Shown in pieces: positions 27,600 through 35,409 of a stretch of 37,016 nt of DNA. Origin of the DNA: CAZBWS01 sp964495705 (GTDB lineage Bacteria > Pseudomonadota > Gammaproteobacteria > HTCC5015); NCBI GenBank assembly GCA_964495705.1, contig CAZBWS010000014.1:1-37016 (forward strand), given 5' to 3'. Under the pieces are notes generated by a model. That model did no database searches and was not told where the DNA came from. It worked only from the letters and a program-made list of their open reading frames with translations. Position 1 is the first letter of the stretch. Each line of letters starts with the position of its first letter. The position numbers and the translations under genes are program-made.

Positions 27600-27872
27600 T
27601 TATAGGCTTGGAGGCACATAGCCTTCGATCTTGGTTTCTTCATCGCTAAATAAGAACTTTTCCATCTCTTCTTCAAGAAATTTACGTGCCTTCACGTCCA
27701 CTGGATTCAAACGGTATTCATTGATCAACATCGTCTGGTGGCTAACCCACATCTGCCATGCTTCTACCGATATTTCCTGGTATACACGAATACCAAACTC
27801 GCCAGGATAAGGAGGTCTAGCCATGCCCTCTAGCTCTTTGTTTAACTTTGCACACTGCACCATACGACTCAT
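27600..27872 (-). CDS. yggX: YggX, probable Fe(2+)-trafficking protein
   Basis: This 90-residue cytoplasmic protein protects iron-sulfur proteins from oxidative damage in enteric bacteria and may handle iron. The family signature is clear over the whole length: MVQCAKLNKELEGMARPPYPGE, then EAWQMWVSHQTMLINEYRLNP, and the end EMEKFLF. The single Cys near residue 7 is present. The start overlaps the mutY stop by four bases (ATGA). MutY carries an iron-sulfur cluster, and mutY-yggX is a common pair in gammaproteobacteria. Confidence 0.96.
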   Translation of the reverse strand: MSRMVQCAKLNKELEGMARPPYPGEFGIRVYQEISVEAWQMWVSHQTMLINEYRLNPVDVKARKFLEEEMEKFLFSDEETKIEGYVPPSL

Positions 27873-28954
27873 GGGTTCACCTTTTCATTGGCTGATTGAA
27901 TTAATTTAAGCAACTTGGCAACTGGCGCCGCTAAACCACCTTTAGATGAGGCAGGTTTATACCAGAGCCAGCGCTGCGCTTCCATGACCGCAGCGTTATT
28001 TTGCGTAACTTTTACATGAACAGGCTGAATATCTAGGTGAAAGTGACTAAAAGTATGCCGCATTACAGGCAGTTCACGCTGTAAAGAGGGCTGCCACTGA
28101 TGGCTATTCAACCAGTCTTCGCTCTGCTCCTCTACAGACTGCTCGGGCAAGCCCCACAGGCCTCCCCAGATACCCGTAGGCGGGCGACGCTCCAAGAGTA
28201 CATCGCCCTCTGCGTTTTCCAGCAGCCACATACGCACCGTTCTTACCGGTGTGACTTTCTTCGGCTTGCTGTGGGGGTAGGCCTTGGGAGTGCCCTGCGC
28301 ATAGGCCATACAATCTTCATTTACCGGGCACTCACCACAATTCGGCTTGCTGCGGCTACACAGGCTCGCGCCCAAATCCATAATCGCCTGAGTGTATGTG
28401 GCTACATTTTCATCGGGCGTCAGCTTATCCGCATACCTCCACATCTGCTCTGCCACCGACGTTTTCCCTGGCCAACCCTGCACTGCATAATGCCGCGCTA
28501 GAACGCGTTTCACATTGCCATCTAGAATAGGTTGGCGCTGCCCGCAGGCGATCGACAAAATCGCCCCCGCCGTAGAACGGCCAACCCCCGGCAACGCTAT
28601 AACCTCTTCCATGCGTTGCGGAAACGCCCCCTCGTGTTCAGTCATGACGAGCTGAGCTGTTTTATGCAGGTTGCGGCCACGGGCGTAATAGCCTAGGCCA
28701 GACCAATGGTGCAACACCTCATCCAGCTCCGCAGCTGCCAGCGCAGATAAACTGGGAAAGCTGTCCATAAAGCGTTGATAATAGGGTATCACCGTCGCGA
28801 CTTGCGTTTGCTGTAGCATAATCTCAGACACCCACACCCTATAGGGCGTGGTATTGCGCTGCCAAGGTAAGTCTTTGCGGCCATGCACGGCGTGCCAAGC
28901 CAGTAAACGTTGAGCGAAATCTGTTTTGTCCGTGTGCTTTAAAACTGCGCTCAA
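27869..28954 (-). CDS. mutY: MutY, adenine DNA glycosylase
   Basis: MutY removes adenine mispaired with 8-oxoguanine. The 361-residue product has the N-terminal catalytic half with DLPWQRNTTPYRVWVSEIMLQQTQVATV, the helix-hairpin-helix MEEVIALPGVGRSTAGAILS, the catalytic Asp in QPILDGNVKRVLARHY, and a full 4Fe-4S motif C-X6-C-X2-C-X5-C (CSRSKPNCGECPVNEDC). The C-terminal NUDIX-like domain for 8-oxoG (VRMWLLENAEGDVLLERRP, GIWGGLWGLPE) is also present. The start appears to be TTG 28954, which directly abuts the asmA-like stop. AAGGG lies about nine bases upstream, and no ATG occurs before the conserved N-terminus. Confidence 0.95.
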   Translation of the reverse strand: MSAVLKHTDKTDFAQRLLAWHAVHGRKDLPWQRNTTPYRVWVSEIMLQQTQVATVIPYYQRFMDSFPSLSALAAAELDEVLHHWSGLGYYARGRNLHKTAQLVMTEHEGAFPQRMEEVIALPGVGRSTAGAILSIACGQRQPILDGNVKRVLARHYAVQGWPGKTSVAEQMWRYADKLTPDENVATYTQAIMDLGASLCSRSKPNCGECPVNEDCMAYAQGTPKAYPHSKPKKVTPVRTVRMWLLENAEGDVLLERRPPTGIWGGLWGLPEQSVEEQSEDWLNSHQWQPSLQRELPVMRHTFSHFHLDIQPVHVKVTQNNAAVMEAQRWLWYKPASSKGGLAAPVAKLLKLIQSANEKVNP

Positions 28955-31027
28955 CTAGAACAAACCCTTAAACTGATCTTTGAGCTTGTTCTTTAGCTTG
29001 TCTTTGGCTTTCTTTTTTTCCGCTTCAATTTTGGCTTTGAGTTTTGCTTTTTCTGCAGCCTCACGGGCTTTTAATTCAGATTTTAGCTTGGCTTTTTCTG
29101 CATCTAAGCGCGCCTTAGCCTCTGTCTTAAGGCGTGTTTTAGCATTGCCGACATACTCTTTCACAGCATCTTCTGCACAATTGGGAATAGCTTTTTTAGC
29201 AAACTTTTCATAGTTAATATCTTGCACCTTACCCTTTAAAGGAATAGTGCAACTAGCCCCATCAAAGGCCACGTCCAAGCCCATATCAAGATACTCCGTG
29301 ACAATATCGAAACTCCCCTTTCCCTGGGCTTGAATATCGCTCGACTGCAGCTCTAAATCTTTGCTATGGATAACGCCTTTGACAATGTTTCCAGAAACCT
29401 TGAGTGCATCAAACTCCGTTGTCTCGCCGCCTTTGAGGCGATCAAATACTTTTGAATCTTGAAAACCCGCTAACTTAGAAGACAACTCATCTTTACCCGC
29501 CAAAGCGCTTAGGCCTTGTAGCGACGCAGCCCCTTCCTTGAGCTTAGTGAAATAGCCTTCAAAGCCCGACACTAGATTACCCTTCAGTACACCCTTATCA
29601 AAAACCGCTGAAAAGCGACCATTCATCCCCCGCTTCAAGGTATTAACACTCTTACCTTGTGCGCCCATTTGCATATCAAACGCAGCGACACCTGCAACGA
29701 CATCAACATCCATCAAATCCATTAAGAAGGGTTCAGCCTGTAGGCCTGTGAGCTTTGCATTCATGCCATAACGGGGAGTGTCTTTGCGCACATCCAGTTT
29801 AACCGTTCCGTCAAAAGCTCCTTCATACATTTCTATACCGAGGGGCTTCAGTTCAACTATGCCTTTATGAGCACTCATCACCGCTTTAAAATTCTGCGTT
29901 TTTAAGTTCATCACTTGGAACTGGCCGACGGTAAATTCACCATCCATATTCAGGTCGCGCAAGGTCTGCATTGGCAGCTCAATAAGCGTATCCGCATCAC
30001 TCGAAGTAGCAGCCACACCGGCGTCTTCAGGCGCAGCGCCTGCTTCTGATTCAGCAATAGGTTCAGCCTGCGGGATATAGCGGTCGGCATTGAGCTGGTC
30101 AATGTTGACCGCAAATTGTACAGCTGGAGAGGTAAAGCCATTGACCTTGGCACTACCGCTAATAGTTGTATCGTCAAACTGAATGCTCAGCTGCTCCAGC
30201 TCGGCCACTTCTTCGGCGGTATTAGCGCTAATATCTGCGCCCATATTGACGACGATCTTGCCATTCGGAATAGGCTCACCTGCAGCATCTAAAGCTAGCT
30301 TGAAGTTTTTCAAACCGAATTGGTTTTCCAGTACTTTAGCAATTAATGTGCCGGAGTAATTTAACTTGGCATTTAACTGGGGATATTTATTTTCAATTTG
30401 GAAATCACCTTCAAAATCAATAGGCTTCCAAAGCTCAACGACACCTGTTGAGAAATTGAAGTTTTCCATAATCACCGATGTGCCACCGACCTTATCGGTA
30501 TAACTGACTTGGGCATCATTAATGCGGATGCCCTGAAAGCGAATGGGAGGTAGTTCTGTGTCAACAGATGACGCCGTATCTTCCTGGCTATTCTCAGTCT
30601 GCTCGCTCTTAGCGGCAACTTCCTCAGGCTGGCTTAGATCGTCCCAGTTAGTACTGCCATCCGCATTTATTTCTAAATTGGCCGCCATGCCACTGAGTAC
30701 GAGCTGATCTAATTCGACCTTACCCATAAATAAAGGCTTGATTTGTAAGCCCACATCAATTTCATCAACTTCCGCAAACACTCGGCTCTGGAAGCCATCC
30801 GCATTCGATAATTCGGTTTTCCCCACGCTAAAGCCTAGGCGTGGAAAGAAACTCAAGCCAATATCACCCTCTATGCTCAGGGTGCGCCCGGTCTGATCCT
30901 TAACCGCCTGTATGATTTGTGGCTTATAATCATTGGGATTAAAAGTCATCAGTAAGCCGACTACTGCCAGTATCGACAGAACAACAAGAATGACGAGCAA
31001 CTTGATAGCCAATTTAATTAACTTCAC
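28955..31027 (-). CDS. AsmA family protein
   Basis: The 690-residue protein is anchored by one N-terminal helix (about 5-29) with a long periplasmic part. The AsmA start is typical: FNPNDYKPQIIQAVKDQTGRTLSIEGDIGLSFFPRLGFSVGKTELSN. AsmA-like proteins are thought to form lipid-carrying bridges and affect outer-membrane assembly. The middle carries an acidic insert rich in Glu/Ala (about 145-165 and 320-345). The last 75 residues are a Lys/Ala/Glu-rich helix (KLKSELKAREAAEKAKLKAK), which is unusual in the family and probably a long charged coiled coil. The start is GTG 31027 with AAGGA eight bases upstream. The stop directly abuts mutY. Confidence 0.9.
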   Translation of the reverse strand: MKLIKLAIKLLVILVVLSILAVVGLLMTFNPNDYKPQIIQAVKDQTGRTLSIEGDIGLSFFPRLGFSVGKTELSNADGFQSRVFAEVDEIDVGLQIKPLFMGKVELDQLVLSGMAANLEINADGSTNWDDLSQPEEVAAKSEQTENSQEDTASSVDTELPPIRFQGIRINDAQVSYTDKVGGTSVIMENFNFSTGVVELWKPIDFEGDFQIENKYPQLNAKLNYSGTLIAKVLENQFGLKNFKLALDAAGEPIPNGKIVVNMGADISANTAEEVAELEQLSIQFDDTTISGSAKVNGFTSPAVQFAVNIDQLNADRYIPQAEPIAESEAGAAPEDAGVAATSSDADTLIELPMQTLRDLNMDGEFTVGQFQVMNLKTQNFKAVMSAHKGIVELKPLGIEMYEGAFDGTVKLDVRKDTPRYGMNAKLTGLQAEPFLMDLMDVDVVAGVAAFDMQMGAQGKSVNTLKRGMNGRFSAVFDKGVLKGNLVSGFEGYFTKLKEGAASLQGLSALAGKDELSSKLAGFQDSKVFDRLKGGETTEFDALKVSGNIVKGVIHSKDLELQSSDIQAQGKGSFDIVTEYLDMGLDVAFDGASCTIPLKGKVQDINYEKFAKKAIPNCAEDAVKEYVGNAKTRLKTEAKARLDAEKAKLKSELKAREAAEKAKLKAKIEAEKKKAKDKLKNKLKDQFKGLF

Positions 31028-31053
31028 AGGGCTTTTCCTTCTGGGTGATTAAA

Positions 31054-31066
31054 GCGCATAATGCGC
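31054..31066. promoter_or_regulatory. Perfect palindrome in the asmA / DUF2333 divergent gap
   Basis: GCGCATAATGCGC is a perfect inverted repeat (6-bp arms, one central base) in the 103-bp gap between divergent start codons. It could be an operator shared by both genes. A small chance palindrome cannot be excluded. Confidence 0.35.
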
Positions 31067-31130
31067 AAAGAATAATTGCTTGAGTGTATACGTAAAGCCA
31101 AGCACAACCAACCTCCCAATGGAGTACGCA

Positions 31131-32111
31131 GTGTCCCAAGAAAAAAATAATTCGTTCCGCAATACCCTGTTTTTAATAGTCGTTGTCGCATTAGTAATAA
31201 TGAGCTTAATCGGCTGGTACTGGAGTCAGGAACCTGACCCCCTCATTATCAATACGGAGAACAGCCAACCGCTGGTGATTGGTGCTACTACCACTAGCGC
31301 CTTAATCAATATCAGCGCTACCCTGCTCGATAAGCCAGGTGGCTATTTACGTAACGATATGACGCCACCGAGCATCTTCATGGACAATATGTCCAATTGG
31401 GAATACGGCGTACTGACCCAAGTACGAGATATGTCACAAACCCTGCGTAACGACTTCAGTCGCTCGCAGTCGCAATCAGCCGAAGACGCCGCATTAAGCC
31501 TTGCCTTTGGCAAAATTAACGTTGATGCCAAGGCTTGGTTATTCCCAGCAGCAGAAGACGAGTACCGCACTAGCATTAAAAAGCTAAAGGACTATTTGGC
31601 CCGCTTATCTGATGTCAACACTCCTAATGCGCAGTTTTACGCCCGCGCCGACAACCTGAACTCTTGGCTAGACCTAGTCAATAAGCGCCTAGGCTCTATT
31701 TCTCAACGCCTTAGCGCCAGCGTTGGCCAAGAACGTGAAAACACAGATTTGGCCGGCGACAGCGCTGCCACTCAATCGACTGCAGCCCCCTCTAAGCTGT
31801 CCGCTAAAACCCCATGGGATGAAATCGATGATGTTTTCTACGAAGCACGCGGTACCACTTGGGCCTTGGCACATTTACTCCGCGCTATAGAAGTCGATTT
31901 TAAGCATGTACTAGAGAAGAAAAATGCGGCGGTCAGCGTTAAGCAAATTATTCGTGAGCTAGAGGCGTCCCAAGAAGCATTGTGGAGCCCTGTGATACTC
32001 AACGGCAGCGGTTTTGGCTTATTCGCCAACCACTCCTTGGTCATGGCTTCTTATATCTCCCGCGCCAACGCTGCCGTTATTGACCTACGCAGCTTGCTCA
32101 ACCAAGGCTAA
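31131..32111 (+). CDS. DUF2333 family membrane-anchored protein
   Basis: The product of about 326 residues has one N-terminal membrane helix (FLIVVVALVIMSLIGWYW) and then a soluble, mostly helical periplasmic part. The family pattern is GGYLRNDMTPPSIFMDNM, WEYGVLTQVRDMSQTLRNDF, SRSQSQSAEDAALSLAFG and LSASVGQE. Its function is unknown. I choose GTG 31131 because GGAG lies six bases upstream. ATG 31119 and TTG 31080 are longer in-frame options with no ribosome site. A lipoprotein gene follows at once and the two probably share an mRNA. Confidence 0.85.
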   Translation: MSQEKNNSFRNTLFLIVVVALVIMSLIGWYWSQEPDPLIINTENSQPLVIGATTTSALINISATLLDKPGGYLRNDMTPPSIFMDNMSNWEYGVLTQVRDMSQTLRNDFSRSQSQSAEDAALSLAFGKINVDAKAWLFPAAEDEYRTSIKKLKDYLARLSDVNTPNAQFYARADNLNSWLDLVNKRLGSISQRLSASVGQERENTDLAGDSAATQSTAAPSKLSAKTPWDEIDDVFYEARGTTWALAHLLRAIEVDFKHVLEKKNAAVSVKQIIRELEASQEALWSPVILNGSGFGLFANHSLVMASYISRANAAVIDLRSLLNQG

Positions 32112-32114
32112 AAC

Positions 32115-32642
32115 GTGTTTAAGATACTCACACTATGCGTCGCCCTGCTGTTAACAGCGGGCTGTGCAGCCATTAAATCTGAGCCGCGTCTATTGTCCGC
32201 GCCGCCGAAGCAAGCTTTGGAAACACTCAAGCATTACCAGTTGCAGCAGCCCGTGCCTGAAGGTTATGGCCAGTTCCAATACGAAGATTTAAGTAAGCTT
32301 TTTGGACCGCAAGACAGCAGCCGCAGCATTAAGCTACTTAGCGTTGATAAAAACAATCGTATACCACTGCCGGGTGGAATCAACTGCCAGTCACGTACTT
32401 GGTTTTTACTGACACTGGGGATCCTCCCGTCTACGTGCAGTTATCAGAGAAGTTATAGCTTGGAAATAGAAGATAAGGACCTGGGCATTCGCGAGCAACA
32501 CAGCATCAATTTTACTGAAACTCGCACACTCAGCCTATTTGCAACTGTTTTAATGGCACTGCCTAACTGGCGCTTTGATTCAGGCAGCAGCGACAACCGT
32601 GCGGTATTCAGTCTTATCGACAAAGCGGTTCAACAGCCATAA
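32115..32642 (+). CDS. Predicted lipoprotein of unknown function
   Basis: This 175-residue protein has a lipobox near residues 14-17 (LLTAGC), so Cys17 should be lipidated. The mature part holds two further Cys (NCQSRTW and STCSYQRSY), a possible disulfide, and about 90 residues with beta-strand character. I do not recognise a family. It starts with GTG 32115 three bases after the stop of the DUF2333 gene, with AAGG just upstream, so translational coupling is likely. A role beside DUF2333 in the envelope is inference. Confidence 0.78.
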   Translation: MFKILTLCVALLLTAGCAAIKSEPRLLSAPPKQALETLKHYQLQQPVPEGYGQFQYEDLSKLFGPQDSSRSIKLLSVDKNNRIPLPGGINCQSRTWFLLTLGILPSTCSYQRSYSLEIEDKDLGIREQHSINFTETRTLSLFATVLMALPNWRFDSGSSDNRAVFSLIDKAVQQP

Positions 32643-32648
32643 AAAAGA

Positions 32649-32671
32649 AACCCCAATCAATGATTGGGGTT
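32649..32671. terminator. Hairpin after the lipoprotein gene, terminator-like on the minus strand
   Basis: A 10-bp stem (ACCCCAATC-type, 32649-32658 with 32662-32671) closes on a three-base loop. On the plus strand it starts seven bases after the stop but lacks a T run. On the minus strand it is followed by TTTCTTTTTT, which suits termination of the DUF938 operon. Confidence 0.75.
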
Positions 32672-32698
32672 AACACTCTACTCAGGGAAATAACTAGT

Positions 32699-32728
32699 AG
32701 ATACATCAGCTGGGCTGCTGAAGTATCT
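32699..32728. other. Imperfect hairpin in the 32643-32790 gap
   Basis: AGATAC (32699-32704) pairs with GTATCT (32723-32728), and TCAGC (32706-32710) with GCTGA (32717-32721), with one mismatch between the two stem blocks and a six-base loop. No T run follows. It could be part of a 3' UTR or a small RNA. Nothing else is clear in this gap. Confidence 0.4.
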
Positions 32729-32790
32729 ATGCATTAGCTACGTACGGTAGACGAGTACTTTAGGGAAAAGTTCACTATCGTAGAAAAAAA

Positions 32791-33411
32791 TTATGCAGGG
32801 GCTTTCTGCCATATCAAACAGCGATTGTGTGCGGGCATTTCCACATCACCCAACAACTGCCAACCCAGCCTATCCGCAATGCCTTGCACAGCCTCAAAGT
32901 CGCGTATTCCCGAAGCGACTCCACGAGATTTTAACCACTCTTCAAAACGTGCATTGCTAGGGGAGGTAAACTGGCCGTTATAGTTAAAGGGACCATAAAC
33001 ACAGAAGCGCCCACCTGGCTTCAAATGCTGATCAACGCCCTGCAAGACCGTTTGCACCTCTTCCCAGCTAACAATATGTAAGGTATTGGCCGTAAAGATG
33101 TAATCATACTGCTGCTGTGGCCAAGGCTGATTAATGTCTAGGGCCAATGGCGGAAACAAGTGGCTGAGTACGTGATGCTCTAGCGTGTCACACCAGGCTC
33201 GAATAACGGGCAATTGTGATTCAATATCGCTTGGCTGCCACATCAAATGGGGCAGGTGCTGGGCCATATAAATGCTGTGCTGCCCGGTGCCACTGCCTAT
33301 TTCTAACACCTCACCTGCTCGGTCAAAATACTCGGCCAAAACTTGCCGAATAGGTTCTTTATTATTTTCACAGGCCTGGCTAAATGGCTTTTCTACTAGC
33401 TCTTCGTTCAT
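32791..33411 (-). CDS. DUF938 SAM-dependent methyltransferase-like protein
   Basis: This 206-residue class I methyltransferase-fold protein has the conserved DUF938 start KPFSQACENNKEPIRQVL, the SAM loop VLEIGSGTGQHSIYMAQHLP, the segment WQPSDIESQLPVI and the motif YIFTANTLHIVSWEEV. Its substrate is unknown. I choose ATG 33411 because it overlaps the preceding stop by four bases (ATGA) and fits the family start. In-frame ATGs at 33423 and 33456 lie inside the upstream gene. It follows the alkyltransferase-like gene. Confidence 0.9.
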   Translation of the reverse strand: MNEELVEKPFSQACENNKEPIRQVLAEYFDRAGEVLEIGSGTGQHSIYMAQHLPHLMWQPSDIESQLPVIRAWCDTLEHHVLSHLFPPLALDINQPWPQQQYDYIFTANTLHIVSWEEVQTVLQGVDQHLKPGGRFCVYGPFNYNGQFTSPSNARFEEWLKSRGVASGIRDFEAVQGIADRLGWQLLGDVEMPAHNRCLIWQKAPA

Positions 33412-33755
33412 TGCTCTATCCATTCTTGCAACATTCCATCCAATACGGGATTCCATAGATTTTGCTTCAAATCGACCTTACCCGCAATAAAGTCGATACC
33501 TTCCTCCGCTAGGCGTTCACGCTGTAGCGCTTGCAACTCACCGCTTAAACTTGTTTTTCCCTGCCCATTTAATATGCGATGCCAGGGTAGTTTTAGCGAC
33601 TTTGGCGCAGCGGCCATGGCCTTGCTGACAAAGCGTGAGTGATGCGGATAGCCTGCTAGACGGGCAATTTGCCCGTAAGTCGCAACTCGGCCATGTGGCA
33701 CTTCAGCCACCGTTTTCCACATCAGCTTATACAACTCACTCGCCACAGCACTCAT
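33408..33755 (-). CDS. Alkyltransferase-like protein (ATL), MGMT family without active Cys
   Basis: The product is 115 residues with the DNA-binding MGMT fold: VAEVPHGRVATYGQIARLAGYPHHSRFVSKAM. The active motif PCHRV is replaced by PWHRIL (Trp at residue 58), which defines ATL proteins. These bind O6-alkylguanine and hand it to nucleotide-excision repair rather than transferring the alkyl group. The start is ATG 33755. A longer frame reaches 33863, but it runs back through the aquaporin gene and its first 36 residues look like out-of-frame sequence. It overlaps the aquaporin 3' end by 20 bases and the DUF938 gene by four bases. Confidence 0.92.
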   Translation of the reverse strand: MSAVASELYKLMWKTVAEVPHGRVATYGQIARLAGYPHHSRFVSKAMAAAPKSLKLPWHRILNGQGKTSLSGELQALQRERLAEEGIDFIAGKVDLKQNLWNPVLDGMLQEWIEQ

Positions 33756-34401
33756 CGTCTTGCGAACAAAAACAAGCGGGGACGGCCAAGGCTGCACCCA
33801 ATATAGGCGCGGTAATGTATAACCACAGCACCTCCAGCTGACCAGAAAATAGTGCTGGGGCAATAGAGCGCACAGGGTTCATAGACGCCCCGGTAATTGG
33901 ACCCGCAAACATAGCCTCCAAGGCTACTGTGCCGCCAATCGCTACACCCGCCATCACCCCCTTCTCCATAGCTCCCGTCGAGACATTCAAGATCACATAC
34001 ATCAACAGAAAGGTCAGCACGACCTCAAAAATAAAGCTTTGTAGCAAGCTGCCCGCAGGCAAGGTAGATCCCAGCGTCCCATGCTGTGGAAACATAGCCC
34101 ACAGCAAAGCCGACGCCAGCAAAGCACCTGCCAACTGTGAAGCCACATAGGGCGGCACCTTATTCGCAGGCAAGCGCTTAGCCAACCAAAAGGCACAGGT
34201 TACGGCAGGGTTAAAGTGCGCACCTGAGACATTACCCACTGAGTAAATCATCACCATCACAATGAGACCAAAGGTCAGCGCGATGCCTACATGGGTTATC
34301 GCGCCACCACTGACGTCGTTAACAATAATAGCGCCCGTGCCCGCAAACACTAAAGCAAAGGTACCGATTAATTCTGCGATATAAGGTTTTAAAGTATTCA
34401 T
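33736..34401 (-). CDS. Aquaporin / major intrinsic protein
   Basis: This 221-residue channel has six membrane helices and the two half-helix motifs. The first is standard (SGAHFNPAVTCAFWLAKRL) and the second reads GASMNPVRSIAPALF, with Val in place of Ala. The N-terminal helix has AELIGTFALVFAGTGAIIV. NPV in the second position is seen in some NIP-like aquaporins that carry glycerol, metalloids or ammonia, so the substrate may not be water alone. The C-terminus ends in CFCSQDDECCGE, a Cys-rich tail. ATG 34401 is preferred to GTG 34410. It is followed by the ATL gene with an overlap. Confidence 0.92.
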   Translation of the reverse strand: MNTLKPYIAELIGTFALVFAGTGAIIVNDVSGGAITHVGIALTFGLIVMVMIYSVGNVSGAHFNPAVTCAFWLAKRLPANKVPPYVASQLAGALLASALLWAMFPQHGTLGSTLPAGSLLQSFIFEVVLTFLLMYVILNVSTGAMEKGVMAGVAIGGTVALEAMFAGPITGASMNPVRSIAPALFSGQLEVLWLYITAPILGAALAVPACFCSQDDECCGE

Positions 34402-34422
34402 TCTTATCACTCAAAAACAAAA

Positions 34423-34444
34423 ACGGCGATCATATAGTCGCCGT
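34423..34444 (-). terminator. Intrinsic terminator downstream of the small protein at 34471-34755
   Basis: A 7-bp stem (ACGGCGA with TCGCCGT) with an eight-base loop is followed on the minus strand by TTTTGTTTTTGA. It lies between the small conserved gene and the aquaporin gene, so the latter probably has its own promoter. Confidence 0.82.
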
Positions 34445-34470
34445 CTTAACACCCAATGACGAGGGGTTTG

Positions 34471-34755
34471 CTACTCGTCTACCCAACTATTCAACGTATC
34501 AATGATCTTCTTAGCTTGATCTGCGCTAGAGATATTGAATTTAGATTTTTGCATATACGTACCGTTGCGCTTCTGATAGCGACGGATTGTATACTTGATA
34601 GGACCAAACTCTTCTTTCTTGCGGTCCAAATCCTGATAGCGGTACATCAAAGTCGCCCAAGCGCCCTTGGTCAAAACCACTTTATCTAATTCTTTTACAG
34701 TTTGCTGAGTGCCTTCGAAGTACTCAACGGTCAATTCATCAACGGTTTCAGCCAT
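34471..34755 (-). CDS. Small conserved protein of unknown function
   Basis: This 94-residue soluble, charged protein (start MAETVDELTVEYFEGTQQ) has a C-terminal half that reads IKYTIRRYQKRNGTYMQKSK, then FNISSADQAKKIIDTLNSW. The basic beta-strand plus final helix loosely recall the PC4-type single-strand DNA-binding fold, but I cannot establish that by eye. AGGAAG lies before the ATG, and a terminator follows, so it looks well expressed. It lies nine bases after the RNA methyltransferase gene on the same strand and is likely cotranscribed with it. Confidence 0.75.
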   Translation of the reverse strand: MAETVDELTVEYFEGTQQTVKELDKVVLTKGAWATLMYRYQDLDRKKEEFGPIKYTIRRYQKRNGTYMQKSKFNISSADQAKKIIDTLNSWVDE

Positions 34756-34764
34756 TGTATCTTC

Positions 34765-35202
34765 CTATTTGGTTATGCACATACGGTCATACATGATGAT
34801 GCTGCCCGCGATAGAGACGTTATACATGGGTTCGCGAATCGCATCCAGTGTTAGCAGCGTATCACATTGCTCAGCCACCTCTGGCGGCAAGCCATAGTCC
34901 TCCGCCCCCAGCAAATAAATCGCCCGCTTAGGGTGGGTAAAACCCGACACGGGCTGCCCGCCTTTCTCGATGCCAATCAGGTTTGCGCCTTCGGGTCGTG
35001 CAGCCAGTAGTTCTGGCATATCCGCATAGTGGCGCAGTGGTACATGCTTGGCGATATTGAATACATCACCTACTTGTTTGCGGTAGCGCTTGCCGACAGT
35101 GAATACGCCAGCCGCGCCCAGCTGATAAGCCGAGCGCATCAAAGTACCGATGTTTTCTTCGTATTTAGGCTGGTATATGCCTATTTCAAAATAGCCTTTC
35201 AT
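34765..35202 (-). CDS. SpoU/TrmH-family RNA 2'-O-methyltransferase
   Basis: The 145-residue product is a single SPOUT domain with a deep trefoil knot. Motif 1 is YEENIGTLMRSAYQLGAAGVFTVG, motif 2 is AIYLLGAEDYGLPPEVAEQCD, and motif 3 is MYNVSIAGSIIMYDRM. Such enzymes methylate ribose in tRNA or rRNA with SAM. The N-terminus EIGIYQPKYEENIG is unlike TrmL (YibK), so I do not name the target. No separate RNA-binding domain is present. The small conserved gene follows at once. Confidence 0.88.
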   Translation of the reverse strand: MKGYFEIGIYQPKYEENIGTLMRSAYQLGAAGVFTVGKRYRKQVGDVFNIAKHVPLRHYADMPELLAARPEGANLIGIEKGGQPVSGFTHPKRAIYLLGAEDYGLPPEVAEQCDTLLTLDAIREPMYNVSIAGSIIMYDRMCITK

Positions 35203-35409
35203 AACTCGATATTCTACACCTGTCCATCAAAAGAAAAATATAAATTCATATATCAACCTGTTTCGCAGTCGCCAACTTGAGGCCGAACATTTTCAAGCAA
35301 CATCGCCCCCCATAAATCAAATCTGGAATTTTAGAGAAATGGAGTTTATTCTCCAGGCCGCTACGCGCCCACCTGGGAATTAAAATATATAATAAGACAA
35401 GAAGGTCTA

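Noticed and set aside
28100..28501. Plus-strand open frame of 133 codons
   Set aside because: It is antisense to mutY, whose catalytic and iron-sulfur motifs lie across the same bases.
31080..31130. TTG start extending the DUF2333 gene
   Set aside because: There is no ribosome site, and the extra residues resemble leader sequence. GTG 31131 has GGAG at good spacing.
33756..33863. Longer start for the alkyltransferase-like gene
   Set aside because: The added residues are an alternate frame of the aquaporin gene and do not fit the family N-terminus.
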